Assembly (NCBI GenBank): GCA_036768485.1 | Contig: JAVLUZ010000056.1 | Coordinates: 5,814,902-5,878,901 of the forward strand | Length of the DNA: 64,000 nucleotides | Origin: Mermis nigrescens | Taxonomy: Eukaryota; Nematoda; Enoplea; Mermithida; Mermithidae | Direction of reading: 5' to 3' | Shown here: piece after piece, positions 34,244 to 46,247 of the stretch | How positions within the stretch are numbered: position 1 is the first letter of the stretch | Layout of the letters: each line of letters starts with the position of its first letter | The notes under the pieces: model-generated | What the model saw: only the letters and a program-made list of their open reading frames with translations | Told to the model about the DNA's origin: nothing | The model's database searches: none | Position numbers and translations under genes: made by a program

Positions 34244-34478
34244 TCATACGTGGGCAGCACCAAAATTCTGGGGAGTGCAAGATTTTTCGAAGGACAAAAA
34301 ATGGCCTTAAAATGGTGGTATGGCGAGAAAAACACTATTTTTCAACGTTTCTCATCGAGCACTATCCATTGGCATCAAAAAATTGCAAAAAAAAACAAAA
34401 AAATTGAATTCTGGGGGGGTATTTCGGTTTCTCGGGGGGTGCATATCCCAAACCCCCCCCCTCCCACGCCTAGGTGTG
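34244..34478 (+). mobile_element. hAT-like MITE, CATAGGTGGGCG family
   Basis: CATACGTGGGCAGCACC to CACGCCTAGGTGTG, with flanks gtgagagt/gtgagagg (7/8). Confidence 0.82.
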
Positions 34479-35105
34479 GTGAGAGGGGTATAAACTACTC
34501 TAACTGAACTTTAAAAAACTGATAACTACAAAACTGATAACTACATATACAACAATTTTGGCCGATTGAGATATAGCGTTTTGGATTAGAAAAGTAGATA
34601 TATAGCCTTTGCGGACTCAGAAACATGCCGCATGAATTCACAAATGCTATATGGTCGTTTTTCCGACTTTCAAAAGGATTTATAGCTGTTTTCCCGACTT
34701 CAATATAGGCTAAACTGCTCTTTTCAGCCCGAAATGGCTAACGATAGGTTGAAAGCGATACCATTGCTTTTTCGCTGAGGAATCGCGCTTAACAAAGCAC
34801 TAAGCTATCTCCAAGTCTTTGATTTTCAACCCTCGCTGGAAGTTCGACCTTGCGCACTTATATGGGTGAGGGATTCCCGAACACCGCCCCTCAGATAAGT
34901 GTCTGCTCCACAAGCTAATCATCGCATTTTATTGTCGTTTCAATTGAATTACAAGGCATGTCGCAGTAGACAACTAAAACGAGTCGGGTTAGGCATGGGA
35001 AACATGAAACACACAAATGAAGATCGCGCTTACACGCTAAGCTTAGAAGAGCAAAGATTTTCTATACTTTCTAAAGTATGTATGTAGAATTTTTCATTTA
35101 AAAAT

Positions 35106-35318
35106 TTAATTTAATCGATTAACGAATAAAATTTTTCTACAACATTCGGCATACTGTAGACTCGCCGGCTTCCGAGCAAGAAATTTGACCAATTCGATCA
35201 AACGTTCGAAATCGCCCAATTTTTGAAGCACATCGATTAGTAAACAAACACTTTTATACAAATAAGCTGCAAAAGACCCCGGGCGACTGATATCGTCCGC
35301 AGGTATTAACCATATTCC
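35106..35318 (-). CDS. CABIN1: CABIN1 homologue, last exon seen (conserved GIWxIPxDxIxRPGSFA block)
   Basis: Acceptor cgattttatag, then GIWLIPADDISRPGSFAAYL, KSVCLLIDVLQKLGDFERLI and ELVKFLARKPAS. Human CABIN1 has the same block ([20 protein letters not shown] followed by a helical repeat SIVLLLKVLAQL). Phase 0 fits the exon at 40945. The low end is uncertain. If unspliced the frame runs to a TAA at 35106-35108; possible donors are gtatgc (exon ending at 35155) and gttaat (exon ending at 35124). No further exon was found to the left, so either the protein ends here or the C-terminal part is too diverged to recognise. Confidence 0.8.
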   Translation of the reverse strand, partial: GIWLIPADDISRPGSFAAYLYKSVCLLIDVLQKLGDFERLIELVKFLARKPASLQYAECCRKILFVNRLN

Positions 35319-36611
35319 CTATAAAATCGATACATTGCATACATATTATGCTACAGATTTATCCAAAAAAATTGAATAGCGCGCAAACAAATTAGAAGGA
35401 TATGTACGGGAGCGATGTCTTCATATTTTGCGCAACACTTATTCGTATTCTTATTTTTATAGGAAGTAAAAGATAAACAAATACGATTTTCTCGCTTCGC
35501 TTATCATCTAACTGAAATGAATTCGGGTTTGCTTGAACCCCAGCATTACTAGCAAATTCGCCACAGAAAAAGCGTTCTCTCGCAAAAAAGTCAGCTGAAA
35601 AACGTAGTTGTCTAATTCAAATAAGTTATGAAGAGAGATAGTGATAGTCTGAGACAAATATTACATTATAAATAAGGATAAAAATTAGGCACGTCCCAAG
35701 GCTCGACCTCGGAAAGGGAATAAAGCATTTAAAATTACGCGTAGAAATCTCAGGAGCTCCTCCTAAATTAGTCAGGGCAATTGCAAGGAAGCATACACAC
35801 GGTCTATTTAAGATTTCTGACGAATTCAAATAGTGAAATTTTATAGTTGAGCTGTTTCTGTAGAAAAAATGACGAATTGAATTGCATCTAACCTAAGCGA
35901 ATTAAATTAGGTTTTGCCAAACGTTTCAAGGAGTGCGCGAAAATCAAAACTTGACTACTGAGTAGCTGTGATTATTCGGTTGAACTATTAAGTCATACAG
36001 TTCATGTAAAATTTTATTTTATTTTTTATATCTTATAAATGAGATTAATTAGAAGATTGAAAATTCTTTTTTAATCAACTGAGACGACCATCAAATGAAG
36101 TTTCAGCTCAGCATACTTCTGAGTTAGTCAGCTCGCCGGATGTCTTATTTTTTCGATTATGCTCGTAATCTACGAAGCCCAGATATGACCTAGACATATT
36201 AAATATGTTAGAATTTTAAGTTATCAACTTTAAATTGTCGATTTACCTATTTCCAAGTTCAAAGAGAACTGAAATTGAGCGACAAGCACGGTTTTTAATG
36301 AAATCTGGGTGGTGCTAATGAGCACCTTGGTCATTAGCACGACGTTCTTTCCAGTAGGTATAAAGACTTTTTCGGGCAGAAGTATTGCAATTTTAGCGTT
36401 TTTAACCTGTTGTTCAGTCGAAATTCTAAAAATTCTATAGTAAGTATTAGAGCTGTACCCGGGCTGCCTTTTTTACCGGGGCCAAGGCCGAGGCCTAGGC
36501 CCCGGCGCGGGGGCCAAGGCCGAGGCCTAGGCCCCGGCGCGGGGGCCTAGGCCTGAAGACTTACCATATAAGGTCATATGACATCCCATGTTAGCATTCT
36601 TTATGTAATAT

Positions 36612-36950
36612 ATCATAGGTGCATAAGGTAAGGGTCGGCAGGGGGTGAAATACCGGAAATTCAAAATAGTAAATTTAATGTTCAAGATTTTTTTGCTGTT
36701 TAAACGATCAAAATAGTCAAAATAGCCTGTAAAAGGTGTTCAACAATAAAAATGTAAAGATGGATCAATTTTGCGCACTTTTTAAGTAAAAAGTACATAA
36801 AAACAATGCGGAAAAATTCTGACATTTTAACTGCTTTTGACCTTGAAAATGATGCAAAAAACGTCCCATCAGCTCAAAATCGCCGGACAGTACCTGTCCT
36901 CAGGCTAACCCTTCAGGGGGTAGTAGCCCCCTCACTTCCTATGTGCATGT
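36612..36950 (+). repeat. 'AAGGGTCGGCAGGGGGTGAAAT' repeat family copy
   Basis: Runs from 'ataggtgcataaggtaagggtcggcag' to 'cttcagggggtagtagccccc...tatgtgcatgtgt'. The same family occurs reversed at 41665-42055 and 63534-63908. Confidence 0.6.
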
Positions 36951-37136
36951 GTGTTATACAAGTGCCCAGCACTTATTCGTGACATATAACGTAATAGTAA
37001 CGATAATAAACAAGAATAAAATAATAATTGTAGTAATAATGATAATCATACAAGAGTAAATAAAAATAATTATAATTACTTGGCCCAAAACAGTAAACCA
37101 TCTACATGCTGAGGTGGATACAAAGTTTTTTGCGGA

Positions 37137-37390
37137 TTTCAAGGATTTCATAAAGTTCAGAGATTTTAACTTTTTTGGACTTCAGGGATTACAGAACTTC
37201 AAGGTTTTCAGGGACTTCAGGGATTTCAGGGACTTCAGGGATTTCAGAGACTCCAGGGATTTCAGAGATTTCGGAGGTTACAGGGATTTCAAGGATTTCA
37301 GGGGTTTCAGGGGTTTTAGGGATTTCAGGGACTTTAGGCATTACAGAGATTTTTGGAATTTTTGTGCATTTTGATAATTTCAGAGATTCT
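37137..37390 (+). repeat. 9/18-bp minisatellite (GGGATTTCA/GGGACTTCA)
   Basis: Array of 'ttcagggatttcaggga' units. One frame reads repeated Arg-Asp-Phe for about 80 codons, but this is repeat-encoded. A short inverted array of the same unit lies at 39626-39692, so the pair may belong to the enclosing element. Confidence 0.85.
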
Positions 37391-38010
37391 AGCGACTTTA
37401 AGGGAATCTTAGATGTTTAAGGAGCAAAAAACAAAATTTAAGGACTTGCTGCCCTAATGTTCATGTAAATAAAAGCATAATTCTCATGTTCTCATCTAGA
37501 ATCATTCAAGGCAATTGTAAAGAAGCATACTATTGTCTATTTAATAAAACTGGTGTATTAAAATAATCGTAGCTAAATCTGATACATGGACTATTTCTGT
37601 AGCAAAAATATAGACTTTTATCTGATTTGAGCGATTCAAATTCAGCGTATTTGCCTTATTAAAGGACTGCGAGAAAATCAAAATTAAAGTGCTGAATATC
37701 TATGTATTTTTGATTATTCCTTTACACTTCATCGCAGGATAAGTGATGAAAATCGGATAAAGCATGAATTTTTTATTTTTTCTGTTAAATAGTTTAAATA
37801 AAATGCATTTGATCTGTAAACTCTGACCGGACCGAATGCAGCAAAATTGATTAAATTGTCAGCTTAGGAAGGATGCACAATTTAAAGCTGTGATTGCAGA
37901 TTAGTGTCCAGCCTTAAAATCATCTAATGGTGCTTTTTTCAATCAAATAATAATTTTTCGATCGTAATATTTACAATTTTGCAGAATTTTTGGTAATGAG
38001 CTTGTTTTCA

Positions 38011-38014
<4 letters not shown>

Positions 38015-38092
<78 letters not shown>
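38015..38092 (+). repeat. (TA)n microsatellite
   Basis: About 39 uninterrupted TA units, responsible for an artefactual Ile-Tyr repeat ORF. Confidence 0.95.
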
Positions 38093-38095
<3 letters not shown>

Positions 38096-38169
38096 CAACA
38101 TACATGGGCAAGGTAGAAGTAGCCAGAGGGGGTGATGAAATCCAGTAATGGGCTTATAATTAATTATAG

Positions 38170-38290
38170 TCGTGGTTTTTTGAACAGATTCTCTTTGTAC
38201 AGATACAAAGACGGTCCTCAAAAGTCTCTGTACCTTTTGTATGTGTGAATTTTAGGGTAATATAATATGGCACAGTAGAATGTTACATAT
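38170..38290 (+). repeat. fragment of the CAGTGTTTTTTTGTA family
   Basis: 'ctctttgtacagatacaaagacggtcctcaaaagtctctgtacc', then 'gggtaatataatatggcacag'. Only one end is recognisable. Confidence 0.5.
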
Positions 38291-38769
38291 ATGCGGTAAA
38301 CTGGGTTTCTTAACCATTTTAGTGAGCTTCAGCTAATTTTCAGATTTCTAGCAATAGTGAATACAAAAATTCATCAATACGGCAAAAAAGCGCTTGAAAA
38401 TTTTAATATTTCAACCATTTCAGGTAGAATTTTGGCCTCTTTTTCCACAGTAAGCTCAAAAATTGCCTTGCAGCATTTTTCGCTTCCTCAGAATCACCCA
38501 ACAGTACCTGGTTATTCAAAACTTTAGGTAGGGGCAATACCCCCAGCTCACCTCCCCGCCCTATGCCCACGTGTGTATCGCAACTAAAAGAGGAATCAAG
38601 AGGTGTTTTTTTACTAAGAAGTTCTTAGTAAGAACTTTAGGCTTTGGTCTTTCGAAGTGAAAATCGGAATAAAAGGATACTTTAAATTGCAAATTATGAA
38701 ACAAAATGCTTGTTTTGATTGGCTTTTCTGCTGATTAGCTGATCCTTACTATAAATTGATGAACAAGCA

Positions 38770-39290
38770 CAGTGGCGCATCCAGGATTTTCGTAAGTGGG
38801 GGCGATACCCTAACTTTTCCGAAAACAGTCAAAAATAGGTCAAAAGATTTGCCCTAATTCTAAAAAACCCCATCAGTGCGAAATGGCGTTTTTTAGGCGT
38901 TCTACATAGCCTACTTTTATTTAAAATAGTTTTTGGCGCAAAATTCTTCAAAAAAAAATTTAAATTTTTGACAATTTTGAGCGAGAAAATCATTAAATTT
39001 CGTTGACTTTAGCAAAACTCCGGCGCGAAGCGCCGGAATATTTGTGAAACTAAGGCTGAAGGACGTTTAGAAGCTTGAATTACAGCTCGATTGGCTCTAT
39101 TTGAACCAATTAACGCGAAGCGTCGAAAATTTTTAAAAATTATGCCTGAAATATTTGAAAAATTTGCTAAAATAGCTGTTCCTGTCATTGAAATCCTTTT
39201 AAAACCTATTCCTTGGGCAAAAATATGGCTTCCAGGCCGCCAAGAAAGTAAATTCCTCGCCAACTATTTTAGACCAATGGGGGCGATTGG
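38770..39290 (+). repeat. truncated CAGTGGCGGATC-family element
   Basis: Starts CAGTGGCGCATCCAGG with the family's G-rich tract and contains GGCGCGAAGCGCC hairpins. The right terminal repeat is missing. Confidence 0.6.
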
Positions 39291-39625
39291 CTAGTCTTTT
39301 ACGCATATGTCATAGGTATAAAGAACTGCAATGTCAATATACGTATTTTCCCTCATGACCCGTTGACCATTTGTAGCCGTAAAAATGTGATGCATCGCCG
39401 CGCACCCGCATCAGTTGCTTCAAATGCGTTTTGGTCAGATGCAGGCGAACATGCAAGCTCACCCTTTGCTATAGCCAGAAACGTTGTTTTACATACACGG
39501 AGACACACTGCATGCTTATTTAATATGGAGATTAATCGGCTTGCTTTAGATGCGTATACGTCAGCTGCGTCAAGTACATTCATATGACACAAGATTACCA
39601 CTTCGTGTATAGTATATAGCAAAGT

Positions 39626-39692
39626 GCCTGAACTCCCTCAAATCCCTGAAATCCCTAAACTTTCTGAAATCCCTGAACTCCCTGAAATCCAG
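39626..39692 (-). repeat. short inverted array of the 37137 minisatellite unit
   Basis: 'ctccctcaaatccctgaaatccctaaac' and following units are the reverse complement of the GGGATTTCAGGG unit at 37137-37390. Confidence 0.7.
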
Positions 39693-40944
39693 CAAACACG
39701 TGTAAGACTCCAACTCCTAAAGAAACCTTGTAGTAGGTTTTCTGAGTTGACCCAATTACTTTGCATAACACCTTTACTCAGTTTAAGTTCATATTCAGCT
39801 GAAAAATTTTATGTCTCATAGTGAATACTATTAATTTTTTCATGATTGCATTGTCACTTTATCCACTAGTTTTCAGTTTCTTGATTAAGCACTTGTGATT
39901 AAATTAACTTTTAAATTAAATTAAATTGTATTAAATCAAAATTAAGCCGACGGAAATCGAAAATTTCATGAGGCATTGTATTATCAACTACGATTTTATT
40001 CAGCGATATAAAGGGAATTGTTCCAGCTAGAGCTGCAGCAAGCAGTCGTGCACGTGGGGGTTTGGGAAAAAAATTTCCTAGGGTAGATATGGTCAGATTA
40101 ATGCCAGAAATGGGCAAAAATCGAAGCATTTTATGTACGCAAAAATGATTGAAATCAACGACAACCTGCGAATTAACGTGGATATTAAGATTTTTAAGCC
40201 TTTCGGTTTATTTTAAAATCATTTTAGTTCGAAAAGACTCCACAAAACCCACACCGTAACTATGCAAATGCAACTATGACTGAAAGTTATAACTAGACAG
40301 TCGAAATCATTTAACAATGACTGTTGTAAGGTGCTAACTTGTTGGCTTCATTTGACTCAACTGAAAATCAATTCCATCAGTTTTATTGCCTCAAAAGAAT
40401 TAAATACCTAACTTTGTCGATATTTTTAACGAAATAAAAGTGTGACTTAGAACCAAAACCGGAACTACATCAGTTTTAATCTTTTACGCAATCAACCAAT
40501 GCAACAATTTGCATCTAACAACATTATGAAAATTTTCGGGCCCCGGTGCCGGGGCCAGACGGGAAAAAACCAGACCAAACTGAACCAAACGGTTCAGCTC
40601 TAGTAAGTACCTATTTGGCCCCAGAAGAATGATTAAAACACTTCACAAGTAATCCTCATATAATCAGAATAAAGCATTACGAGCTCGCATCAGAGACTTA
40701 AAATAAATCTTGCAAACAATTTAAACAATAGCTTTTGCATCCAAAACAGGCAGAAAATTCATTGTTCTCTTCACCGCTGCATATGTAAAGCTAGACGAGA
40801 AACTCCCAAAAACATATATTTTCATATAAATTCTGACGGTTCTCGAAATATTTGACTTCGTAAATTTCGAGTTTCCCTTAAGCAAATAAAATCCTGGTTA
40901 CGGCGCTGCATACATACATATATCCTTAAGCATAACACAAATAC

Positions 40945-41049
40945 CTCGAACAAGTGCTGTCCCCTGAAGTTTTGAAATAAGCATCCATCCAACAACGAAG
41001 GACCGTTTACAGCTTTACCCAAAAGTATGCGTCTGCTTCCTACTTCATC
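40945..41049 (-). CDS. CABIN1: CABIN1 homologue, exon (ILLG...GLF block)
   Basis: Acceptor cttgcgtttag, donor gtattt, 35 codons in phase 0: DEVGSRRILLGKAVNGPSLL, then DGCLFQNFRGQHLFE. It aligns with human WARDVLLGSS...QGLFCERNKTNFFN at the same place between YRLAFLY and GIWRIP. It joins the exon at 42793 upstream and the one at 35318 downstream with matching phases. Intron 35319-40944 (5.6 kb) houses the TAGAGCTG hAT element. Confidence 0.82.
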
Positions 41050-41082
41050 CTAAACGCAAGAAGACCGCCTAATGATTTGCAT

Positions 41083-41652
41083 AGGGTGTCACGAGATGAT
41101 AGGATCCCCAAGAAACCGACTTCCAAGATTGATGAAAAATTACACAAATACCGCGTAAGAGTATTCTATTCTGTGTCGGATGCTTATTTTTTCAAAACGC
41201 AATGTACACCGGCCAATGTTTTATGGATCAGAAATAAAAAATATCTCTGTTTCGAACTTCACGACTGTATCGATTCCAAATCCATGTAATTATCTTAGCT
41301 TCAAGGACCTTCCTCAAATGTTCAGGCATCAAACATAACTAATTTCCAGAGAATCATGCACGAGTATCATATTCTAATTCATTTCATACCATTTACAAAG
41401 CTTTCGATTATGTTTTGCAGAATAGCGACTGATTTCCATCTCCATGCGCGTGAGCTTTTCCACTCGATCCTTCGCAACTTCAATAGGATACATCTTTTTC
41501 AGAGCAACTTGTGGAAACCTCTATTTTGCAAAGTGTATCCCACTTTTCACTTCCGAAGCAGAATTGAATGCTTTAGAACATAGTACTTACAGCTTTTTTC
41601 CATCATACCCCGAAGTCGAGTTTCAAAGTGGCCTATCAATTCGTGACACCCT
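41083..41652. mobile_element. MITE with AGGGTGTCACGA inverted ends
   Basis: Left TAGGGTGTCACGAGATGATAGG and right (reversed) CAGGGTGTCACGAATTGATAGG, with diverged inverted similarity continuing inward for about 150 bases. A minus-strand stretch reads VALKKMYPIEVAKDRVEKLT, but it is open only for about 45 codons and not tied to a gene. Target duplication uncertain. Confidence 0.6.
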
Positions 41653-41664
41653 GCATATACGCAC

Positions 41665-42055
41665 ATAGGTCGGGGGAGTGAGGGGTATTACCCCCTGAAG
41701 GGTCAGTTGAACAGATACTGTCCGGCGATTTTGAGCTAATGGAACGTTTGTTGCATCATTTTTGAGTTCAAAAGCAGTAAGAATGTCACACTTTTCACGG
41801 CGCGAACTTTTCAGTACTTTTAACTCAAAAAGCGCCCAAAATTGATAAGTTTTTACATCTTTAATATTAAAAGTGATATAATGCGGTCAAAATGGACTAA
41901 AAATGCTTTTAAAATGTGATATTACCACGAAAAAAGCTTTTACAGGCTATTTTGACCATTTTAATCGTTAGAACAGCAAAAAAATCGTGACCGTTAAATT
42001 TACTGTATTGGATTTTCGGGATTTCATTCCCCTGCCGACCCTGACCTAGTGCACC
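41665..42055 (-). repeat. 'AAGGGTCGGCAGGGGGTGAAAT' repeat family, reverse copy
   Basis: 'taccccctgaagggtcagttgaacagatactgtccggcgattttgagct' at one end, 'cctgccgaccctgacctagtgcacc' at the other. Confidence 0.6.
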
Positions 42056-42792
42056 TGTGACACCCTGTAGATTTAACTAGGCCAAAAATGCAAAGAAACG
42101 TAGACAACCTGGTGGATTTAATCAAATCTACGAAATCGGATAAATGAGAAAAAACACGAAATTTATCGATAGGTACAAATGGGCATAAGGAATGAAAGGA
42201 TTATTATGATGACTAGCCTGCTCTATAATATTTTCGAAAATCGGGTATCAAATTCGATTATTCGCACGAAATGCCTCATAACAAGCACCGTATTCAGTAG
42301 ACGTATTTTTAATTCCAATTTAATTCTTGGCTTTTGTCTTAAATTGGCACTTAAAAATGCTGAACAGATGTTATACTGACGTTTAAAGCAGTACAAAACA
42401 CATTTGCAAAGATTTCGGACGAAAAATGGGATAGTCTCTAACTAAAGCTTATTCCAGAAGCCTCAAATAAATTGGAAGATATAGTGCTCAAGACGCTATA
42501 AAGTCAAAGAAGGACGTTATTCTTAAAATAGAGCAAAATTTACTAGATAGTGAATGATAAAAATATGAATTCGCACTGGAATCGCGTTTTTTAAATGACC
42601 AATAATATATTTCATTCGGATACACAAAGATAAAGAATATAAACCGACTATCTCTTATTAAGCTTCTAAAACAATGCATATGATTCGCTTCTGCGTTCTA
42701 ATTACAGATTATCAATTTTATTTATTAATTAATAATCAACCAATTAATTATTACTAATTGCATATTCGAACCATTTTGAAAGGGGCGCATAC

Positions 42793-43078
42793 TTGGAAAT
42801 CGCAAATTCCATAATGAAACAAGTAGGCGAGTCGATAATATGATTTGTAATAGGGATGAACGGTTTTTGGACCCAAAATGCGTAACACCTCGACGATATC
42901 CGTTATAATTTTTCGCTTCGCTTCTGCGACATTAGATACTTCCAGTAAAGAATTATTATGAAGCGTATTCAACTCTCGAACGTCTTGACCATTCGTTTCG
43001 GCAGTAACGCGATTTAATACATATTCTATACAATCAATTGCATCAGGATTAGAAGACAGCATGGCCCTGTTATTCATT
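42793..43078 (-). CDS. CABIN1: CABIN1 homologue, exon (YKSxYRLAYL block)
   Basis: Acceptor ttttattgcag, donor gtatgc. The first base completes an Arg codon from the previous exon. 95 further codons follow, with AKRKIITDIVEVLRILGPKT and HPYYKSYYRLAYLFHY near the end. Human CABIN1 has CLSRFPQHYKSLYRLAFLY here. The N-terminal 50 residues (MNNRAMLSSNPDAIDCIEYV...) correspond to the variable acidic/Ser-rich insert of the vertebrate protein and are much shorter. Confidence 0.86.
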
Positions 43079-44099
43079 CTGCAATAAAAGATGCATGCAC
43101 TCGTCATCTGACAATCTAAATAATGTTATATTTAGCTTAAAACCTAGGAAGAATAAGACCGATTGGCGATTAATTTAAATTAGATCTACGCTTGATAAAA
43201 CGTACAATGAGCAAAGAATATGTCAGCATACGCGTAGCTCCCATCTTAAATAACTTGCTCATATTGACATCGTTCTACTCCTAAAACAAACAAAAGAAAC
43301 TAATATAAAAATTGATCTTTTTATCACATTATGCGACAGAATATTTCTTTATTCAACAAAATTATGTTGAAATAACTCAAAATTCGAATTAGACAAGACA
43401 CATCTTTTCAACGATTTTATTAATGGTTTCGCAAAGTAAAATTGACCACCAACTTATCCAACCAAAAGTTGCAATAGTTTAAATAATATTTAAATCGACA
43501 TGCATACATATGTAAATATATAAAAATCCGTTCTGGGGTGTCAAACCAAATCCACAAATTCTAAGAAAAACATTAAATTCATTTTATAACATTCGTCTTT
43601 TCCAAATTAAACCTAAACGTAAACTTTTTTTAATAGTAAAAAAGGTTCAAATATATGTTAAAAAAGCAAATAGGCAATCCAAAAGCTTGATATTCCTTAA
43701 GCAATATAAAAAAGCAAGGGACCTATGACGATTCTGGTCAGATTTTCGCCTACCTTCCAAATATGTCTACCATTTGGCTAGTTACTGCTTAAATTAAAAT
43801 TAAGTCAGCTTTAACTGCTATTTTACCCTATACAAACATATTATACAAGACTATTAAGGATGTACGCATCATAGATGCACACGGTCAGGTTGGCCAGGAA
43901 GGGGTAAAATCGAGATTTTTGGGTCAGGGAGGGGTAAAATCCATTATTTTTACTACAGTAAATTGAATTTTTGGCTTTTCACGTCAAAATTGCTTAAAAA
44001 TACAGTTTTTGGCTAAAATTGCTTGACAATAACCAACTTTTGGACCCTTCAGAGGAGGTAATAAAAACCCCCTCTCACCCCCTCCCTATGTGCATGTAT
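43079..44099. other. CABIN1 intron, unassigned plus repeat remnant
   Basis: AT-rich. 43870-44095 is a diverged copy of a MITE with 'gatgcacacggtcaggttggcc' and 'ccccctccctatgtgcatgtatgg'. No coding signal. Confidence 0.4.
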
Positions 44100-44107
44100 G
44101 GTACACA

Positions 44108-44906
44108 CAGGCCCGTATCCAGGATTTTAATTCGGGGGGGGGGCGAAAATTTGTGAGGCCAGATATCTCGAAAACCATTAGGAGATAGGCGAAAATAAAG
44201 GCAGTTTTAAGCATATCTCGGCGAGCTCTATACGATGGTGAAGAAAAATTTCAAAAGAAAATTCAAAAATTTTTCACTCCATTCCATATTGATATGCAGC
44301 AAATTTATCATTTAAGCTGATTTCTCATCACTTAATCGACGAATTATTTCTTATCTCTTGCCTTTGCACTTGATCATTGTGCTTTACAGAGAAAAACAAT
44401 GCAGATAATGAATAATTCGGCGCCAAGGGCCGGAAAAATTGACATATTCTGCATGTCAAGTTCAAATTTGAGCGGTTTTGAAGGGGCAAGAAGACAAAAA
44501 ACATATATAAACAATAGACACCGCGCGAAGTGCCAGAAAAATTTCATGTTTCCCATGTCAAACCTCAAATTTGAGCTGTTTTGAGTGAGCTAGAATGCAA
44601 AAACTATAGCTGAACAATGAATCCGGCGGACAGCGCTGGAAAAAAATTGAAATTCTCTCTATGTCCAACTCAAATTTGAACGACTTTCAGTGGTTTAGAA
44701 GACAAAGCTATACATAAACAATAAATCCGGCGCGAAGCGCTGGAAAATTTTGAGTTTACTTGCTCAAAAGTACGCTAAAAACTTGTTTTGGCGGTGTTTT
44801 AGACGCACTTCGCCGATTTTTAATTTTTCCCTTCTGGGGACCCTTGGAAAAAACAAAAATTTTCCCATTTCGGGGGGGGGCACCCCCCCCCCTGGATACG
44901 GGCCTG
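44108..44906. mobile_element. hAT-like element, CAGGCCCGTATCCAGG family
   Basis: CAGGCCCGTATCCAGGATTT at the left and CCTGGATACGGGCCTG at the right, flanked by a perfect 8-bp duplication GGTACACA (44100-44107, 44907-44914). The interior includes four ~95-bp tandem units with GGCGCGAAGCGC hairpins (about 44411-44755), related to 7553-8135. No transposase. Confidence 0.9.
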
Positions 44907-44958
44907 GGTACACATGCATGTATATACGTGTATAAACAATGCAAAAATGTAATAGATA

Positions 44959-44959
<1 letters not shown>

Positions 44960-45021
<62 letters not shown>
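44960..45021 (+). repeat. (AAT)n microsatellite
   Basis: About 20 AAT units, 33 bases from the donor of the next CABIN1 exon (45054). Confidence 0.93.
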
Positions 45022-45022
<1 letters not shown>

Positions 45023-45053
45023 TTAATAAATAATAGTAAGTAATAAAACTGAC

Positions 45054-45236
45054 CTAGCATCAGACGTTCTCTGACTTTTCCTTAAAGGAAAATCGGAGAA
45101 AAGCTTAAAATAACGCAAAATTACGCCAATCTGTTCGCGAATTTCGGCAGTGATCTCAAGCTTATCAACTCTACTCATCCATTTAAGGACCGATGCGTAA
45201 ATTCTATAGAACACTTCCAGCGCTTCATAGGCAAAC
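45054..45236 (-). CDS. CABIN1: CABIN1 homologue, exon (YEALEVFYRIYASVLK block)
   Basis: Acceptor cttcctacag, donor gtcagt. It reads FAYEALEVFYRIYASVLKWM, then SRVDKLEITAEIREQIGVIL and a basic end (PLRKSQRTSDA). Human CABIN1 has MEALEVYFRLHASILKLL, an almost colinear match. The two bases at the end plus the first base of 43078 make Arg, confirming the junction. Confidence 0.88.
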
Positions 45237-45766
45237 CTGTAGGAAGTTTACTCGATAATTAAAACATTTTTTGTTATCATACTTAAAGACGGCGAGGAGA
45301 GGAGTGCTGACGTGAAGCCCCTTTGCCAAAAAAATTTTTTGGAATGTAAAATAAGATGAAAATATGGAAAAATGGTAGCTCTTCGTTAGAAAATTTTTGT
45401 ATCTTCATCATATGCGTAGTATTTTCCATAATTTTGCTTCAAGTGCGACCAAAAAACGATGCTTTTCCCTGTCTGTTAAGAGAAAAGAATTTTTTATCAA
45501 ATTGGAATCGAGCAGGTTGACATGTCGCTCCTGGGATGACGGGCATGAGCTTTCTTTTTTATTTTTCTGATCCTCTCTTTAATTCTTATCATAACAAGTT
45601 ATAAAGCTGAGAATTTTCTGAGAAATCTAAGAGTCGTACCAGAACTCCATGTATCGAAGTTTGCATAGAATTAAGACAACACATGTTCATGATTTCACAT
45701 GATTATGATTCTGTTTATGATTTTTTATTTTAGTGATTCTTTATTTTTTATCATAATTTTAATCAG

Positions 45767-46141
45767 GGCCGTATTTAAGGGGCGGGGGCGCCGAAGAAAA
45801 CATCTTGAAAGGTAAGATAATGCAAGAAAAGATGCAGAAATTGCAAGTCTTTTAACGTAAAATCTTCAAACTTTCGTCGCTTCGCGCCAGGTGTGAAGTA
45901 TTTTCCATAATTTTAAATCCCGCGCGACCAAAAAACGACACTTTTTATTGAATTCTAAAGAAGAAAATAAATTTTTTAGGAAAATTCAAATTTTATATTC
46001 TTAATGGATAGAGCATGTCTAACACGTCGAAAAATGCGGCTTTTAGGAGCTACTTCGGAGAATTTTCCAAGACATAGACCAATTTATGTCGGGTCCACCC
46101 CCTTCCCCTTCCCCCTTGGCCGAATCCTGGATACGGGCCTG
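45767..46141. mobile_element. CAGGCCCGTATCC-family element, second copy
   Basis: CAGGGCCGTATTTAAGG at the left and CCTGGATACGGGCCTG at the right. Flanks attttaat/attatgat agree at 6 of 8. Confidence 0.65.
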
Positions 46142-46247
46142 ATTATGATCATTGTCATGGTTAAGCATAACGTATCCAAATGCTATTTAAAGTAAGAAAG
46201 ATAAATGGTAAGCAAGCAATAGGTTAATTTAAAACGTAAGATCTTGC

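Larger units (their letters stand above)
36448..40602. mobile_element. hAT-like element with TAGAGCTGNACC ends, interrupted, in a CABIN1 intron
   Basis: Left end TAGAGCTGTACCCGGG, right end reversed TAGAGCTGAACCG. Flanks are gtaagtat (36440-36447) and gtaagtac (40603-40610), 7/8. GC-rich subterminal repeats (GGCCnnGGCC, 'ccccggcgcggg') lie inside both ends. Secondary insertions (36612-36950, about 38170-38590, 38770-39290), a minisatellite and a TA microsatellite fill the 4.15 kb. No transposase recognised. Confidence 0.7.

Noticed and set aside
37114..37420. ORFs with Arg-Asp-Phe or Gly-Ile-Ser repeats.
   Set aside because: They are translations of a 9/18-bp minisatellite.
37943..38221. An Ile-Tyr repeat ORF.
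   Set aside because: It is the TA microsatellite.
39353..39622. An 89-codon minus-strand ORF that looked at first like the next CABIN1 exon after 40945.
   Set aside because: Similarity was weak, the phase was wrong, and it lies inside the TAGAGCTG transposon. The exon at 35106-35318 carries the expected GIWxIP...RPGSFA block in the right phase.
41444..41583. A minus-strand open stretch (VALKKMYPIEVAKDRVEKLT...) considered as an exon.
   Set aside because: It sits within a MITE, has an in-frame stop soon on both sides, and does not fit the CABIN1 phases.
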